From the NCBI GenBank assembly GCA_016202915.1, contig JACQNT010000087.1:1-14236 (forward strand): DNA of 14,236 nt. Reading direction: 5' to 3'. The stretch comes from Acidobacteriota bacterium. Lineage in GTDB: Bacteria > Acidobacteriota > Polarisedimenticolia > Gp22-AA2. This document shows positions 6,128 through 12,653 of this stretch, piece after piece (position 1 is the first letter of the stretch; each line of letters opens with the position of its first letter). A program made the position numbers and the translations under genes. Below the pieces are notes generated by a model that did no database searches, was not told where the DNA came from, and saw only the letters and a program-made list of their open reading frames with translations.

Positions 6128-9100
6128 TCGCGGCGACCCGGTCCAGGAACATCACCCGGTCCACCGTCAGCGTCACCGCCCCGTAGTCCTCCTCCACGCG
6201 CCCTCTCAGGAGGTACGGCCGCGCCGTGGTCAGCATGCCGCAGAAGCGCTCGTACGCCTCGGGGAAGAAGGTCGTCTCGTAGATCGCCGTCGTGTCCTCG
6301 AAGGAGACGAACTCCATCGGCTCGTCCTCCTTCGTGGTGACCACCTTCCCCGTGATCAGCCAGCCGATGGCCGCCACCCTCTCCCCGGCGTGCCGCGGCA
6401 GGTCGCAGCCGCGCACGGGGCGGACGCCGGCCCGCCGTAGCGCCAGCAGGTGATCCCGGTACAACGTCAGCGGGTGGCAGCTGACCAGGAAGCCGAGGGT
6501 CTCCGCCTCGTCCCGCAGCAGCCGCGCGGAGTCGTAAGGGCGCGGCTCGGGGAGCGGCCCGAGATCGGGGGGAAAGAGCGACCGTGTCGCCGACCGTCGC
6601 CCCTCCGTCTTCGCCTCCCACTCGGCGAGACGCCAGTGCAGGCGCGGCCGGATCGCCAGGTCGGGGGCGGCGCCTCCCTCGCCGAAGCCGACGCCGTCGA
6701 ATACTCCGGCGCGGATGAGAAGCCGGGCGTCGGACGGGTCGATCGGCACGCGCCGCAGGAACCCGTCGAACGAGGCGAACGGCCCGCCGCCTTTCCGCTC
6801 CGCGACGATCGCCTCCACCGCCTCGTCGCGCAGCCCCTTGATCTGCATCAGGCCGACGCGCACCGCCCCGGCGGCCGCCGGCGCGCCCTCCGGTCCCGGC
6901 CCGCCCCCCGCGGGCCCGCTGCGCCCCGTGTACGCCCTGTCACTCTCATTGACGTCCGGCGGGAGGATCGCCAGCCCCATCCGCCGGCACTCGGAGACGT
7001 AGGCGAAGGTGGAGTAGTAGCCGCCGCCGTTGCTGATGACCGCCGCCATGAACTCGGCGGGATGGTGGGCCTTGAGGTAGCACGACTTGAAGGAGACCAG
7101 CGCGTAGGAGGCCGAATGCGGCTTGCAGAACGAGTACCCGGAGAAGCTCAGGATCATCCGCCAGACCTCTTCGACGACCTCCGGAGCGATGCCGCGCCCG
7201 AGCGCCCCGCGCGCGAACTGCTGCCGGTAGTCCTCGACCTTCTTGCCGGCCCACTTCTTGGAGAGGACCTTGCGCAGGCCGTCCGCCTCGGCGTCGGTGA
7301 AGCCGGCCATGCGGATGGCGGTGCGCGCCACATCCTCCTGGTAGCACATGATCCCGTAGGTCTCGGACAGCACCTCGTCCAGGATCGGGTGGAGCGACGT
7401 CCAGGCCCCGCCGCGCAGCCGCCTGATGTACTCCCGGATGTACTCGTTGGCGGCCGGCCGGATGATCGACGAGTGGATGACCAGGTGCTCGAAATCTCCC
7501 CGCCGCGTCTTCTGCTGCAGCTGCCGCATGGCGGGCGACTCGACGTAGAACACCCCCATCGTGTCGCCGTCCCGGATCCGCTCCTGGGTCCGCGGATCGT
7601 CGATCGGGGCGAAGGCGCCGTACGGCAGGTCGGGGCCGCCGTGCTCGCGGACGGCCGCGCACGCGTCCCGGATGACGGACAGCGAACGGTTCCCCAGGAG
7701 GTCGATCTTCACCAGGCCGGCCTCCTCGGCCTGGTCCTTCTCCCACTGGATGACGCGCACCCCCTTGGCGGCCCGCTCGACCGGGACGTGGCTCGACACG
7801 CCGTCGGGGGCGATGACCACCCCGCCGCAGTGCACCGACAGGTGGCGCGGGAAGCCGTCGAGCCGCGCCGCCGCGTGCAGGATCTCCGGCCATGGCGGCC
7901 GCGCCAGCATCCCGCCCTGCTTCGGGTTGAATTCCTCGCCGCGGAAGAGCGGGTGCCGCCGCGTCGCCTCGAGCGCCGTCCCGGCCCTCCAGTAGTGCGA
8001 CAGGCCGCCCGTGACCCGGGCGATCTCCGCGTCCGGCAGGCCGTACACCTTGGCCACCTCGCGCACCGCGGCGCGCGCCTGGAAGGTGACGTGGTTGGCG
8101 ATCATCGCCGTGCGCTCCTCGCCGAGCGTCTTGAAGGCCCAGTCGAGCAGGTCGTCGCGCTCGTCCCAGCAGAAGTCCACGTCGATGTCGGGCGGGTTCA
8201 CCCGGCCGCGGTTCAGGAAGCGCTCGAAGTACAGGTCGTGACGGATCGGCTCAACATGGGTGATCCCCAGGCAGTACGACACGATCGACGCCGCCGCCGA
8301 GCCCCGCCCGCACGTGCGCGGCGAGCGCTTCACGATCTCCTGCACCACCAGGAAGTAGTCGGCGAACCCCTTGTCGCGGATGATCGCCAGCTCGTGGTCG
8401 AGCCGGGCGCGCACTGCCGGCGTGACAGCTCCGTAGCGCTGCCGCGCCCCCTCCTCGCAGCGCGCCTGCAGCAGGGCGAACGAGTCGCCGGGCGCGCCGC
8501 CCGTCGCCGCGCCGCCTGGGCCCTCCGACGTGCCGCAGGGGCGCTCGAACGCGCCGCCGGCCAGCAGGTCCGCGAAGCGCGGGAAGACGAGGGCGCCCCA
8601 GGGTGGCTCGTCCAAGGCGCACTCCTCGGCGATACGCATCGTCGCCGCCACGGCCTCCGGGCAGTGCGGGTAGGCGCGCTCCATCTCGGCCGGCTGCTTG
8701 AGCCACGCCTGCGGGGACGCCAGCTCCTCGGGCGGGACGCGGTCGAGCGTGGTGTTGAGGGCTATGGCGCGCAGCAGCCGGTGCAGGTCGAAATCGCGCG
8801 CGTCGACGAAGTGCACGTCGTTGACCGCGACCGGCCCGAGCCCGAGCCGCCGCGCCGCCCGCAGCCGCGTCAGCGCCCCCTCCGCCGCCGACGGGGCCGA
8901 CGACGACCCGAGCGCCAGGTACAGGTCGTGCGGCCCGCGCGCCTCGAGCGCCGCCCGTAAGACGGCGAGCGACGGCGACAGGACGACGAGCCCCGCGGAG
9001 TCGCCCCGCAACGCCTCGAGGACCGAGAAGCCGGGATCGAGGTGGCGCCGCGTCAGGATGCGGCAGAGGTTGGCGTACCCCTCCGGCGTTTTGACGAGGA

Positions 9101-9350
9101 GCGTCGCCCTCTCCCCCGCCCGCGTGCGCCGCGGATCGGGCGCGGTCAACTCCGCCCCGAGGATCGGCCGCAGCCCGCAGGCCAGAGCGATCTCCCGGAA
9201 CCGGACCGCCCCGTACAGACCGTCCACGTCGGTGCAGGCGATCGCCCGCATGCCGCGCCCGGCCGCCGCCCCGCACAGCGCCTCAAGGCTCGCGGCCCCG
9301 CGCATCAGGCTGTAGTGCGAGCGTATCTGGAGGTGGACGAAGTCGGTCAT
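6009..9350 (-). CDS. dnaE2: Error-prone DNA polymerase III alpha subunit DnaE2 (ImuC)
   Basis: DnaE2/ImuC is the catalytic polymerase of the SOS mutasome, working with ImuB and the beta clamp in translesion synthesis. The predicted protein has about 1113 residues. An N-terminal PHP domain (1-~210) begins MTDFVHLQIRSHYSLMRGA. The polymerase core contains GRGSAAAS (348-355) and PPDIDVDF (386-393, metal-binding D388 and D390). A third acidic residue is probably D550 in KIDLLGNRSL. An OB-like domain lies near the C-terminus. PHP metal ligands look partly lost (HLQ instead of HxH, TDVD instead of TDHD), so exonuclease activity is doubtful. The ATG at 9350 matches family N-termini; an in-frame start at 9509 would add a non-conserved 53 residues. 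The last ~39 residues are Pro/Ala/Arg-rich and antisense to htrA. It has its own plausible promoter and follows the RhuM/Fic gene. Confidence 0.95.
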   Translation of the reverse strand: MTDFVHLQIRSHYSLMRGAASLEALCGAAAGRGMRAIACTDVDGLYGAVRFREIALACGLRPILGAELTAPDPRRTRAGERATLLVKTPEGYANLCRILTRRHLDPGFSVLEALRGDSAGLVVLSPSLAVLRAALEARGPHDLYLALGSSSAPSAAEGALTRLRAARRLGLGPVAVNDVHFVDARDFDLHRLLRAIALNTTLDRVPPEELASPQAWLKQPAEMERAYPHCPEAVAATMRIAEECALDEPPWGALVFPRFADLLAGGAFERPCGTSEGPGGAATGGAPGDSFALLQARCEEGARQRYGAVTPAVRARLDHELAIIRDKGFADYFLVVQEIVKRSPRTCGRGSAAASIVSYCLGITHVEPIRHDLYFERFLNRGRVNPPDIDVDFCWDERDDLLDWAFKTLGEERTAMIANHVTFQARAAVREVAKVYGLPDAEIARVTGGLSHYWRAGTALEATRRHPLFRGEEFNPKQGGMLARPPWPEILHAAARLDGFPRHLSVHCGGVVIAPDGVSSHVPVERAAKGVRVIQWEKDQAEEAGLVKIDLLGNRSLSVIRDACAAVREHGGPDLPYGAFAPIDDPRTQERIRDGDTMGVFYVESPAMRQLQQKTRRGDFEHLVIHSSIIRPAANEYIREYIRRLRGGAWTSLHPILDEVLSETYGIMCYQEDVARTAIRMAGFTDAEADGLRKVLSKKWAGKKVEDYRQQFARGALGRGIAPEVVEEVWRMILSFSGYSFCKPHSASYALVSFKSCYLKAHHPAEFMAAVISNGGGYYSTFAYVSECRRMGLAILPPDVNESDRAYTGRSGPAGGGPGPEGAPAAAGAVRVGLMQIKGLRDEAVEAIVAERKGGGPFASFDGFLRRVPIDPSDARLLIRAGVFDGVGFGEGGAAPDLAIRPRLHWRLAEWEAKTEGRRSATRSLFPPDLGPLPEPRPYDSARLLRDEAETLGFLVSCHPLTLYRDHLLALRRAGVRPVRGCDLPRHAGERVAAIGWLITGKVVTTKEDEPMEFVSFEDTTAIYETTFFPEAYERFCGMLTTARPYLLRGRVEEDYGAVTLTVDRVMFLDRVAAISRAGVPASRRSPAARPAPGPPRSAGRSAPPPAPPSRPA

Positions 9351-9399
9351 TTGACTTTCTTCTTTGAAGTTCGTACCGTCTCTGCTGTCATCCCCAGTT

Positions 9400-9413
9400 G
9401 GACTTGCGAGTCC
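9400..9413 (-). other. Small hairpin with TGCG loop in the dnaE2 leader
   Basis: GGACT (9400-9404) and AGTCC (9409-9413) pair around a TGCG loop. The larger hairpin at 9421-9444 has the same TGCG loop closed by the same T-A pair. Both would be in the 5' leader of a dnaE2 transcript started near 9470, where the loops read CGCA. A role in leader folding is possible but not shown. Confidence 0.4.
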
Positions 9414-9420
9414 GCTGGCC

Positions 9421-9448
9421 CCCTTCAGGTTGCGACCTGAAGGGTTTT
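9421..9448 (+). terminator. Rho-independent terminator-like hairpin (plus orientation)
   Basis: CCCTTCAGGT (9421-9430) and ACCTGAAGGG (9435-9444) form a perfect 10-bp stem with a TGCG loop. TTTTCTCTGTTTCT follows on the plus strand, so the terminator reads plus-ward. No plus-strand gene upstream ends here; 6009-9350 is minus-strand dnaE2. In the minus direction the stem is followed by G-rich sequence, so it is not a terminator for that strand. Confidence 0.55.
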
Positions 9449-9472
9449 CTCTGTTTCTCCCTTCCACACGGA

Positions 9473-9529
9473 TTGCACTGTATTTCGCGCCGATGGTTTG
9501 CCAAGCCATCGGCGAGAAATAGAGTACAA
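9473..9529. repeat. Long imperfect inverted repeat (24-bp arms, 9-bp loop)
   Basis: The left arm 9473-9496 and right arm 9506-9529 are complementary at 21 of 24 positions; the inner core CGCCGATGG/CCATCGGCG pairs perfectly. The 9-base centre is TTTGCCAAG. The predicted dnaE2 promoter lies inside it, with the -35 in the loop and the -10 in the left arm. This could be an operator, a recombination site or a remnant of a mobile element end. It is not followed by a T-run on either strand, so a terminator is unlikely. Confidence 0.65.
9477..9504 (-). promoter_or_regulatory. Predicted dnaE2 promoter
   Basis: On the minus strand, TTGGCA (9499-9504, five of six matches to consensus) and TACAGT (9477-9482, four of six) are separated by 16 bp. 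Transcription would start near 9470, leaving a leader of about 120 nt before the dnaE2 ATG. Its position inside a large inverted repeat suggests repressor control. Neither CTGT-N8-ACAG nor GAAC-N4-GTTC LexA boxes are visible. Confidence 0.45.
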
Positions 9530-9600
9530 GGCCTCAAGCGGCCCTGCGCGCGGCCGAATCCGATCGACCGCCTCGCCCAGCGAGTCGATGACGCCGCGGC

Positions 9601-10614
9601 TCATGCGCCGCCGTCGTCGAGCAGGTTGAGGATGAGACGGATCATGAGGTCCTTCTGCGCGGCCTCGCTCTCGGCGACGAGGAGCGTGAGCGCCACCATC
9701 GTGCCGTCGGCGAGTCGCGGGCTGCCGTCCTCGCGCATCAGGAGACCGTTGCGGCGCAGATACTCGAGAAAGAGGAGTGCGCCGATACGCTTGTTCCCGT
9801 CCGAGAACGGGTGGTCCTTGATGAGGAAATACAAGGGGTGCGCGGCCCGCGCTTGCGCGCTCGGGTACAGCGGCTTGCCGCCGAAGGTCTGCTCGATGTT
9901 CCCGAGGATCGCGCCGAGTTGATCACCGCGCTCCTGGCCGAAGAGCCCGCTCGCCTGCCCGCGATCCACGAGCGCGGCGCGCAAGCCACCGATGGCGAGG
10001 CGCACCGTCTCGAGCGTCAGCTCGGCCGCCGGCTTTTGGGGACGTGCCGGCACCCCGGCCAGCCGATCCTCGTCGTACTCGAGCAGCAGACGCCAGGCCC
10101 GGGTATACTGCTGCACGACGTCCAGCACCGCGCGGCCTTCGTCGGTCACCAGAGCGTGCTGCTTGAGCGTGCGGGCGAGCAGCCCGACCGCCTGCTCCAT
10201 CTCGCCGAGCCCCTTCTCGCGCAGCCGCCGCTCGTTCAGCGTGTAGCCGCGGAGCAGATGATCGTGAAGCGTGCGGGTCGCCCAGATACGGAACTGGGTG
10301 CCGCGCTTCGAGTTGACGCGGTATCCGACCGAGAGGATGGCGTCGAGATTGAAGTATTCGACCTGATAGGTCTTGCCATCCGAGGCAGTTGTTGCACTTT
10401 TTGCAACAACTGACTTTCGCTCCAGCTCACGGGACGTGAACACGTTGCGCAAGTGCCTGGAAATCACAGACTTGTCACGTCTGAACAGCTCGGCCATCTG
10501 GTTCAGCGAGAGCCAAACGGTCTCCCGCTCCAGGCGCACGTCGACCCGAACCTGGCCGTCGGGCGCCTCGTAGAGGACGACCTCGCCGCTGGCGCCCTCG
10601 GCCGCCCGGCTCAT
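9601..10614 (-). CDS. RhuM-domain/Fic-Doc fusion protein inserted in the mutasome operon
   Basis: This 337-residue protein joins two modules. Residues ~10-125 match the RhuM domain (LNQMAELFRRDKSVISRHL, FNLDAILSVGYRVNS, GTQFRIWATRTL). Residues ~200-335 hold a Fic/Doc fold with HPFSDGNKR at 268-276. The GNKR ending is like Doc, which phosphorylates EF-Tu, rather than the GNGR of AMP-transferring Fic proteins. No (S/T)xxxE(G/N) self-inhibitory motif was noticed and no antitoxin gene is adjacent. The RhuM part starts with a helix-turn-helix-like stretch, so DNA binding is possible. The ATG overlaps the imuB stop as ATGA, so it is probably co-translated with imuB. GC content looks lower than in neighbours, which suggests acquisition. 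The substrate is unknown; the mobile-origin idea is inference. Confidence 0.88.
   Translation of the reverse strand: MSRAAEGASGEVVLYEAPDGQVRVDVRLERETVWLSLNQMAELFRRDKSVISRHLRNVFTSRELERKSVVAKSATTASDGKTYQVEYFNLDAILSVGYRVNSKRGTQFRIWATRTLHDHLLRGYTLNERRLREKGLGEMEQAVGLLARTLKQHALVTDEGRAVLDVVQQYTRAWRLLLEYDEDRLAGVPARPQKPAAELTLETVRLAIGGLRAALVDRGQASGLFGQERGDQLGAILGNIEQTFGGKPLYPSAQARAAHPLYFLIKDHPFSDGNKRIGALLFLEYLRRNGLLMREDGSPRLADGTMVALTLLVAESEAAQKDLMIRLILNLLDDGGA
10386..10412. repeat. Perfect 11-bp inverted repeat inside the RhuM/Fic gene
   Basis: CAGTTGTTGCA (10386-10396) and TGCAACAACTG (10402-10412) are exact inverted copies around CTTTT. In the gene they encode the VVAKSATTA part of the RhuM domain (residues ~69-77). 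The codons used (GTT GTT GCA AAA AGT GCA ACA ACT) are all A/T-ending in an otherwise strongly G/C-ending gene. Confidence 0.7.
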
Positions 10615-11936
10615 GGGGCGGCCTCGGCGATGTCCAGGCCCTCCAGCCGGACGAGGACGGCGTCCTCGTATTCGTCGGCCCGGCGTTGTTCCCCTCTAAC
10701 GCACCTGTCATCTGCTGCCGGCGACCGCGCCCCACCATTTCCCGCTGGCAAAGCGGCCCGCCCCGCGAAGATCCGCCCGGCCACGATCGCCTGGTCGCCG
10801 AAGCGCTCGCGGATCCCATCGACCGCCTCCGCCAGCGAGTCGGCGGCCCCGCCGGAGGCCCTGTCGTCGAACGCTTCCGGCCCGAACAGCGTCAACTGCC
10901 GCGGCCCGCGCGCGATCTCCAGGCAGCGCAGCTCGATCCAGCGCACCCGCACCCGCCGCGCCCGCGCCCGCCCGCACATCGCTCGCGCCTGCGCGAACAG
11001 CAGGAGATCGGCGGCGGCCGGTGTCGCCAGCCGCTCCTCGCGGCGCGCCATGACGGCGTCGCTGTGGCGCAGCGTGACCCGCAGCCGGCGGGCCCTTGCC
11101 TGCAGCCGCCGCAGCCGCGCCCCCGCCCGCTCGCACAGAACGAAGAGCGCCCGCAGCAGCGCCGCCTCCTCGTTCGAGTCCTCGGCGAGCGTCTCCTCCT
11201 CCACAACCGCCGAGGCCGCCTCCGGCGGGCGGACCGGCGAGGCGTCGATCCCGAGCGCCTGGCAGCGCAGCCGCCCGCCGTGCGGCCCGAAGGCGATGAG
11301 GAGCTGCGCCCGCGAGAAGCGCAGGAGATCGGCCACCCGGGCGACGTTGAGGTCCGACAGGCGCTCGCGCGTCTCGCCGCGCGCCGCCGGCAGCAATCCA
11401 ATCGGAAGGGGCGCCAGGAACGGCGCCTCCGCTCCCGGGAAGACGTCGCACAGTCCGTCCGGCCGGACCACCCGCGCCGCCACCCGGCTCACCAGCTTGC
11501 TCGTCGCCAGCCCCACCGTCGACCGCAGCCGCAGCCGCGCTTCTATCTCCCTGTGGATGCGGGCCGCGGCGTCCTGCGCCGCGCCGAACAGACGCGACGT
11601 ACCGGTGAGATCCAGAAAGGTCTGCCCCAGGGCGGCCGGCTCGACCAGAGGCGAGTACCCGCCCAGAAGCGCGAGGACCGCGCCCGAGGCGCGCCGGTAG
11701 AGCGGCTCGTTCGCGGGCAGCACGACGGCCTCCGGGCAGCGCCGCAGGGCGACGGGGACCGGCATCCCGGCCCGCACGCCCTCCCGCGCCGCCTCGGGCG
11801 ACGCGGCCAGGACGGTGGCGCGCGCCGACCCCGGCGGCGCCACCACCACGGGCCGGCCGCGCAGGCCGGGGTCCGCCACTCTCTCGACCGCGATCGGGAA
11901 CGCCGCGATGTCGACGTGCAGGACGGTCCTCTCCAC
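10611..11936 (-). CDS. imuB: ImuB-type catalytically deficient Y-family polymerase
   Basis: ImuB is the hub of the inducible mutasome; it binds the beta clamp and DnaE2 but does not polymerise. The 441 residues have a Y-family fold (HVDIAAFPIAVE at 7-18; LDLTGTSRLFG at 108-118; STVGLATSKLVSRVAA at 139-154). Where active enzymes have the SIDE acidic pair, this one reads AALGQ (101-105), so both residues are lost, which is the ImuB hallmark. QLTLF at 347-351 is a clamp-binding motif. A conserved DSLAEAVDGIRERFG follows (366-380), then a ~50-residue low-complexity tail. The start is GTG 11936 with a strong AGGAGG at 11944-11949. lexA ends 43 bp upstream; the stop overlaps the next gene. An inactive DinB-like paralogue is the alternative, but the operon context favours ImuB. 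Confidence 0.88.
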   Translation of the reverse strand: MERTVLHVDIAAFPIAVERVADPGLRGRPVVVAPPGSARATVLAASPEAAREGVRAGMPVPVALRRCPEAVVLPANEPLYRRASGAVLALLGGYSPLVEPAALGQTFLDLTGTSRLFGAAQDAAARIHREIEARLRLRSTVGLATSKLVSRVAARVVRPDGLCDVFPGAEAPFLAPLPIGLLPAARGETRERLSDLNVARVADLLRFSRAQLLIAFGPHGGRLRCQALGIDASPVRPPEAASAVVEEETLAEDSNEEAALLRALFVLCERAGARLRRLQARARRLRVTLRHSDAVMARREERLATPAAADLLLFAQARAMCGRARARRVRVRWIELRCLEIARGPRQLTLFGPEAFDDRASGGAADSLAEAVDGIRERFGDQAIVAGRIFAGRAALPAGNGGARSPAADDRCVRGEQRRADEYEDAVLVRLEGLDIAEAAP

Positions 11937-11954
11937 CGGCTTTCCTCCTGGCCT

Positions 11955-11972
11955 CCCGGAACGGCTTCCGGG
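11955..11972 (-). other. Short hairpin between lexA and imuB
   Basis: CCCGGAA and TTCCGGG form a 7-bp stem around CGGC in the 43-bp gap, just upstream of the imuB ribosome-binding site. There is no T-run, so it is not an intrinsic terminator. It could stabilise the mRNA end or tune expression of imuB relative to lexA. Confidence 0.35.
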
Positions 11973-11979
11973 CGGCCGC

Positions 11980-12597
11980 TCAGCGGAACTTCCGGATGAG
12001 CCCTATGACGATCCCCTGGATCTGCAGATCTCCTTCCTCCACCACGATCGGGTCCATGCGGGGGTTGGCCGGGCGCAGCTCGACGCGCGACCCGCGGCGG
12101 TGGAACTGCTTGATCGTGGCGTCGTCGCCGATGAGCGCCACGACGGTCTGCCCGTTCCTGGCGTCGCGCTGCCGCTTGACGATGACGATGTCCCCATCCC
12201 GGATCCCCTCCTCCACCATGCTGTCCCCGACCACCCGCAGGGCGAAGTTGTCGTCCCCCCGAAGGAGCATCTCGGGGACCTCGACGCTCTCCGGGTTGGG
12301 GATCGCCTCGATCGGCCGGCCGGCGGCGACCCTCCCCAGAAGCGGCAGGGTCATGACGACAGCCGGGGGAGCGGCCAGCTCCAGGGCCCGCTTCCGGCTG
12401 CCCCAGGGGGTCTTCAGGAGCCCTTTCTTCACCAGGGCCTTGAGGTGCTTCTGGACGGAGTTGTAGGAGCCGAAGCGGAACGCCTTGCGGATCTCCTCGT
12501 AGGAAGGGGCGATGCCGTGCTCCGCGATATACCCCTCGATGAATTCGTAGACCTGCCGCTGCCGCTCCGTCATCCGGCGTTCCGCCCGCTCCGCCAT
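11980..12597 (-). CDS. lexA: LexA SOS repressor
   Basis: LexA represses DNA-damage genes and cleaves itself when stimulated by RecA filaments. The 205 residues comprise a winged-helix DNA-binding domain (9-~70; MTERQRQVYEFI, then IAPSYEEIRKAF and SYNSVQKHLKAL) and an S24 peptidase-like domain. The cleavage site is Ala92-Gly93 in GRVAAGRPIEA. The catalytic pair is Ser126 (GDSMVEEGIRDGD) and Lys163 (IGDDATIKQF). All are intact. Translation may start at ATG 12597, which has a G-run 5 bases upstream, or at the internal ATG 12573, which gives the classical MTERQRQV opening; the two differ by eight residues. lexA heads the operon with imuB and probably controls it and dnaE2. Its operator sequence is not of a type I recognise. 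Confidence 0.96.
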   Translation of the reverse strand: MAERAERRMTERQRQVYEFIEGYIAEHGIAPSYEEIRKAFRFGSYNSVQKHLKALVKKGLLKTPWGSRKRALELAAPPAVVMTLPLLGRVAAGRPIEAIPNPESVEVPEMLLRGDDNFALRVVGDSMVEEGIRDGDIVIVKRQRDARNGQTVVALIGDDATIKQFHRRGSRVELRPANPRMDPIVVEEGDLQIQGIVIGLIRKFR

Positions 12598-12653
12598 CGT
12601 GCCCCCCCCGGCGTGCCCCCGCGCCGCGCCTTCACCGTCCCGGCGACACCCGC

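Larger units (their letters stand above)
9425..9604 (-). pseudogene. 59-codon ORF whose start resembles an ImuB C-terminal segment; likely remnant
   Basis: An ORF of 59 codons starts with ATG at 9604, overlapping the stop of the RhuM/Fic gene as ATGA, and ends with TGA at 9425-9427. Its first residues, MSRGVIDSLGEAVDRIR, include DSLGEAVDRIR, which matches DSLAEAVDGIR of ImuB (residues 366-376). The DNA match at 9548-9586 is 32 of 39 positions with imuB 10803-10841. The rest resembles no family I know, and the 3' half overlaps the inverted repeat and hairpin region. It is best read as a degenerate imuB 3' fragment left after rearrangement, though translation coupled to the upstream gene is possible. 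Confidence 0.45.

Noticed and set aside
6450..8960. 836-codon plus-strand open frame inside dnaE2
   Set aside because: It is antisense to a well-conserved polymerase, is rich in Arg/Ala/Pro/Val without any domain, and is expected as a GC-rich shadow frame.
9421..9448. Intrinsic terminator for the RhuM/Fic transcript
   Set aside because: In the minus direction the stem is followed by G-rich sequence; the T-run exists only in the plus direction.
9351..9509. Upstream in-frame extension of dnaE2 to an ATG at 9509
   Set aside because: The added 53 residues run through the predicted promoter and two hairpins and are not like DnaE2 N-termini; ATG 9350 gives the expected opening.
10686..11999. 437-codon plus-strand frame opposite imuB
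   Set aside because: Arg/Pro-rich antisense frame; ImuB on the other strand has clear motifs and a strong ribosome-binding site.
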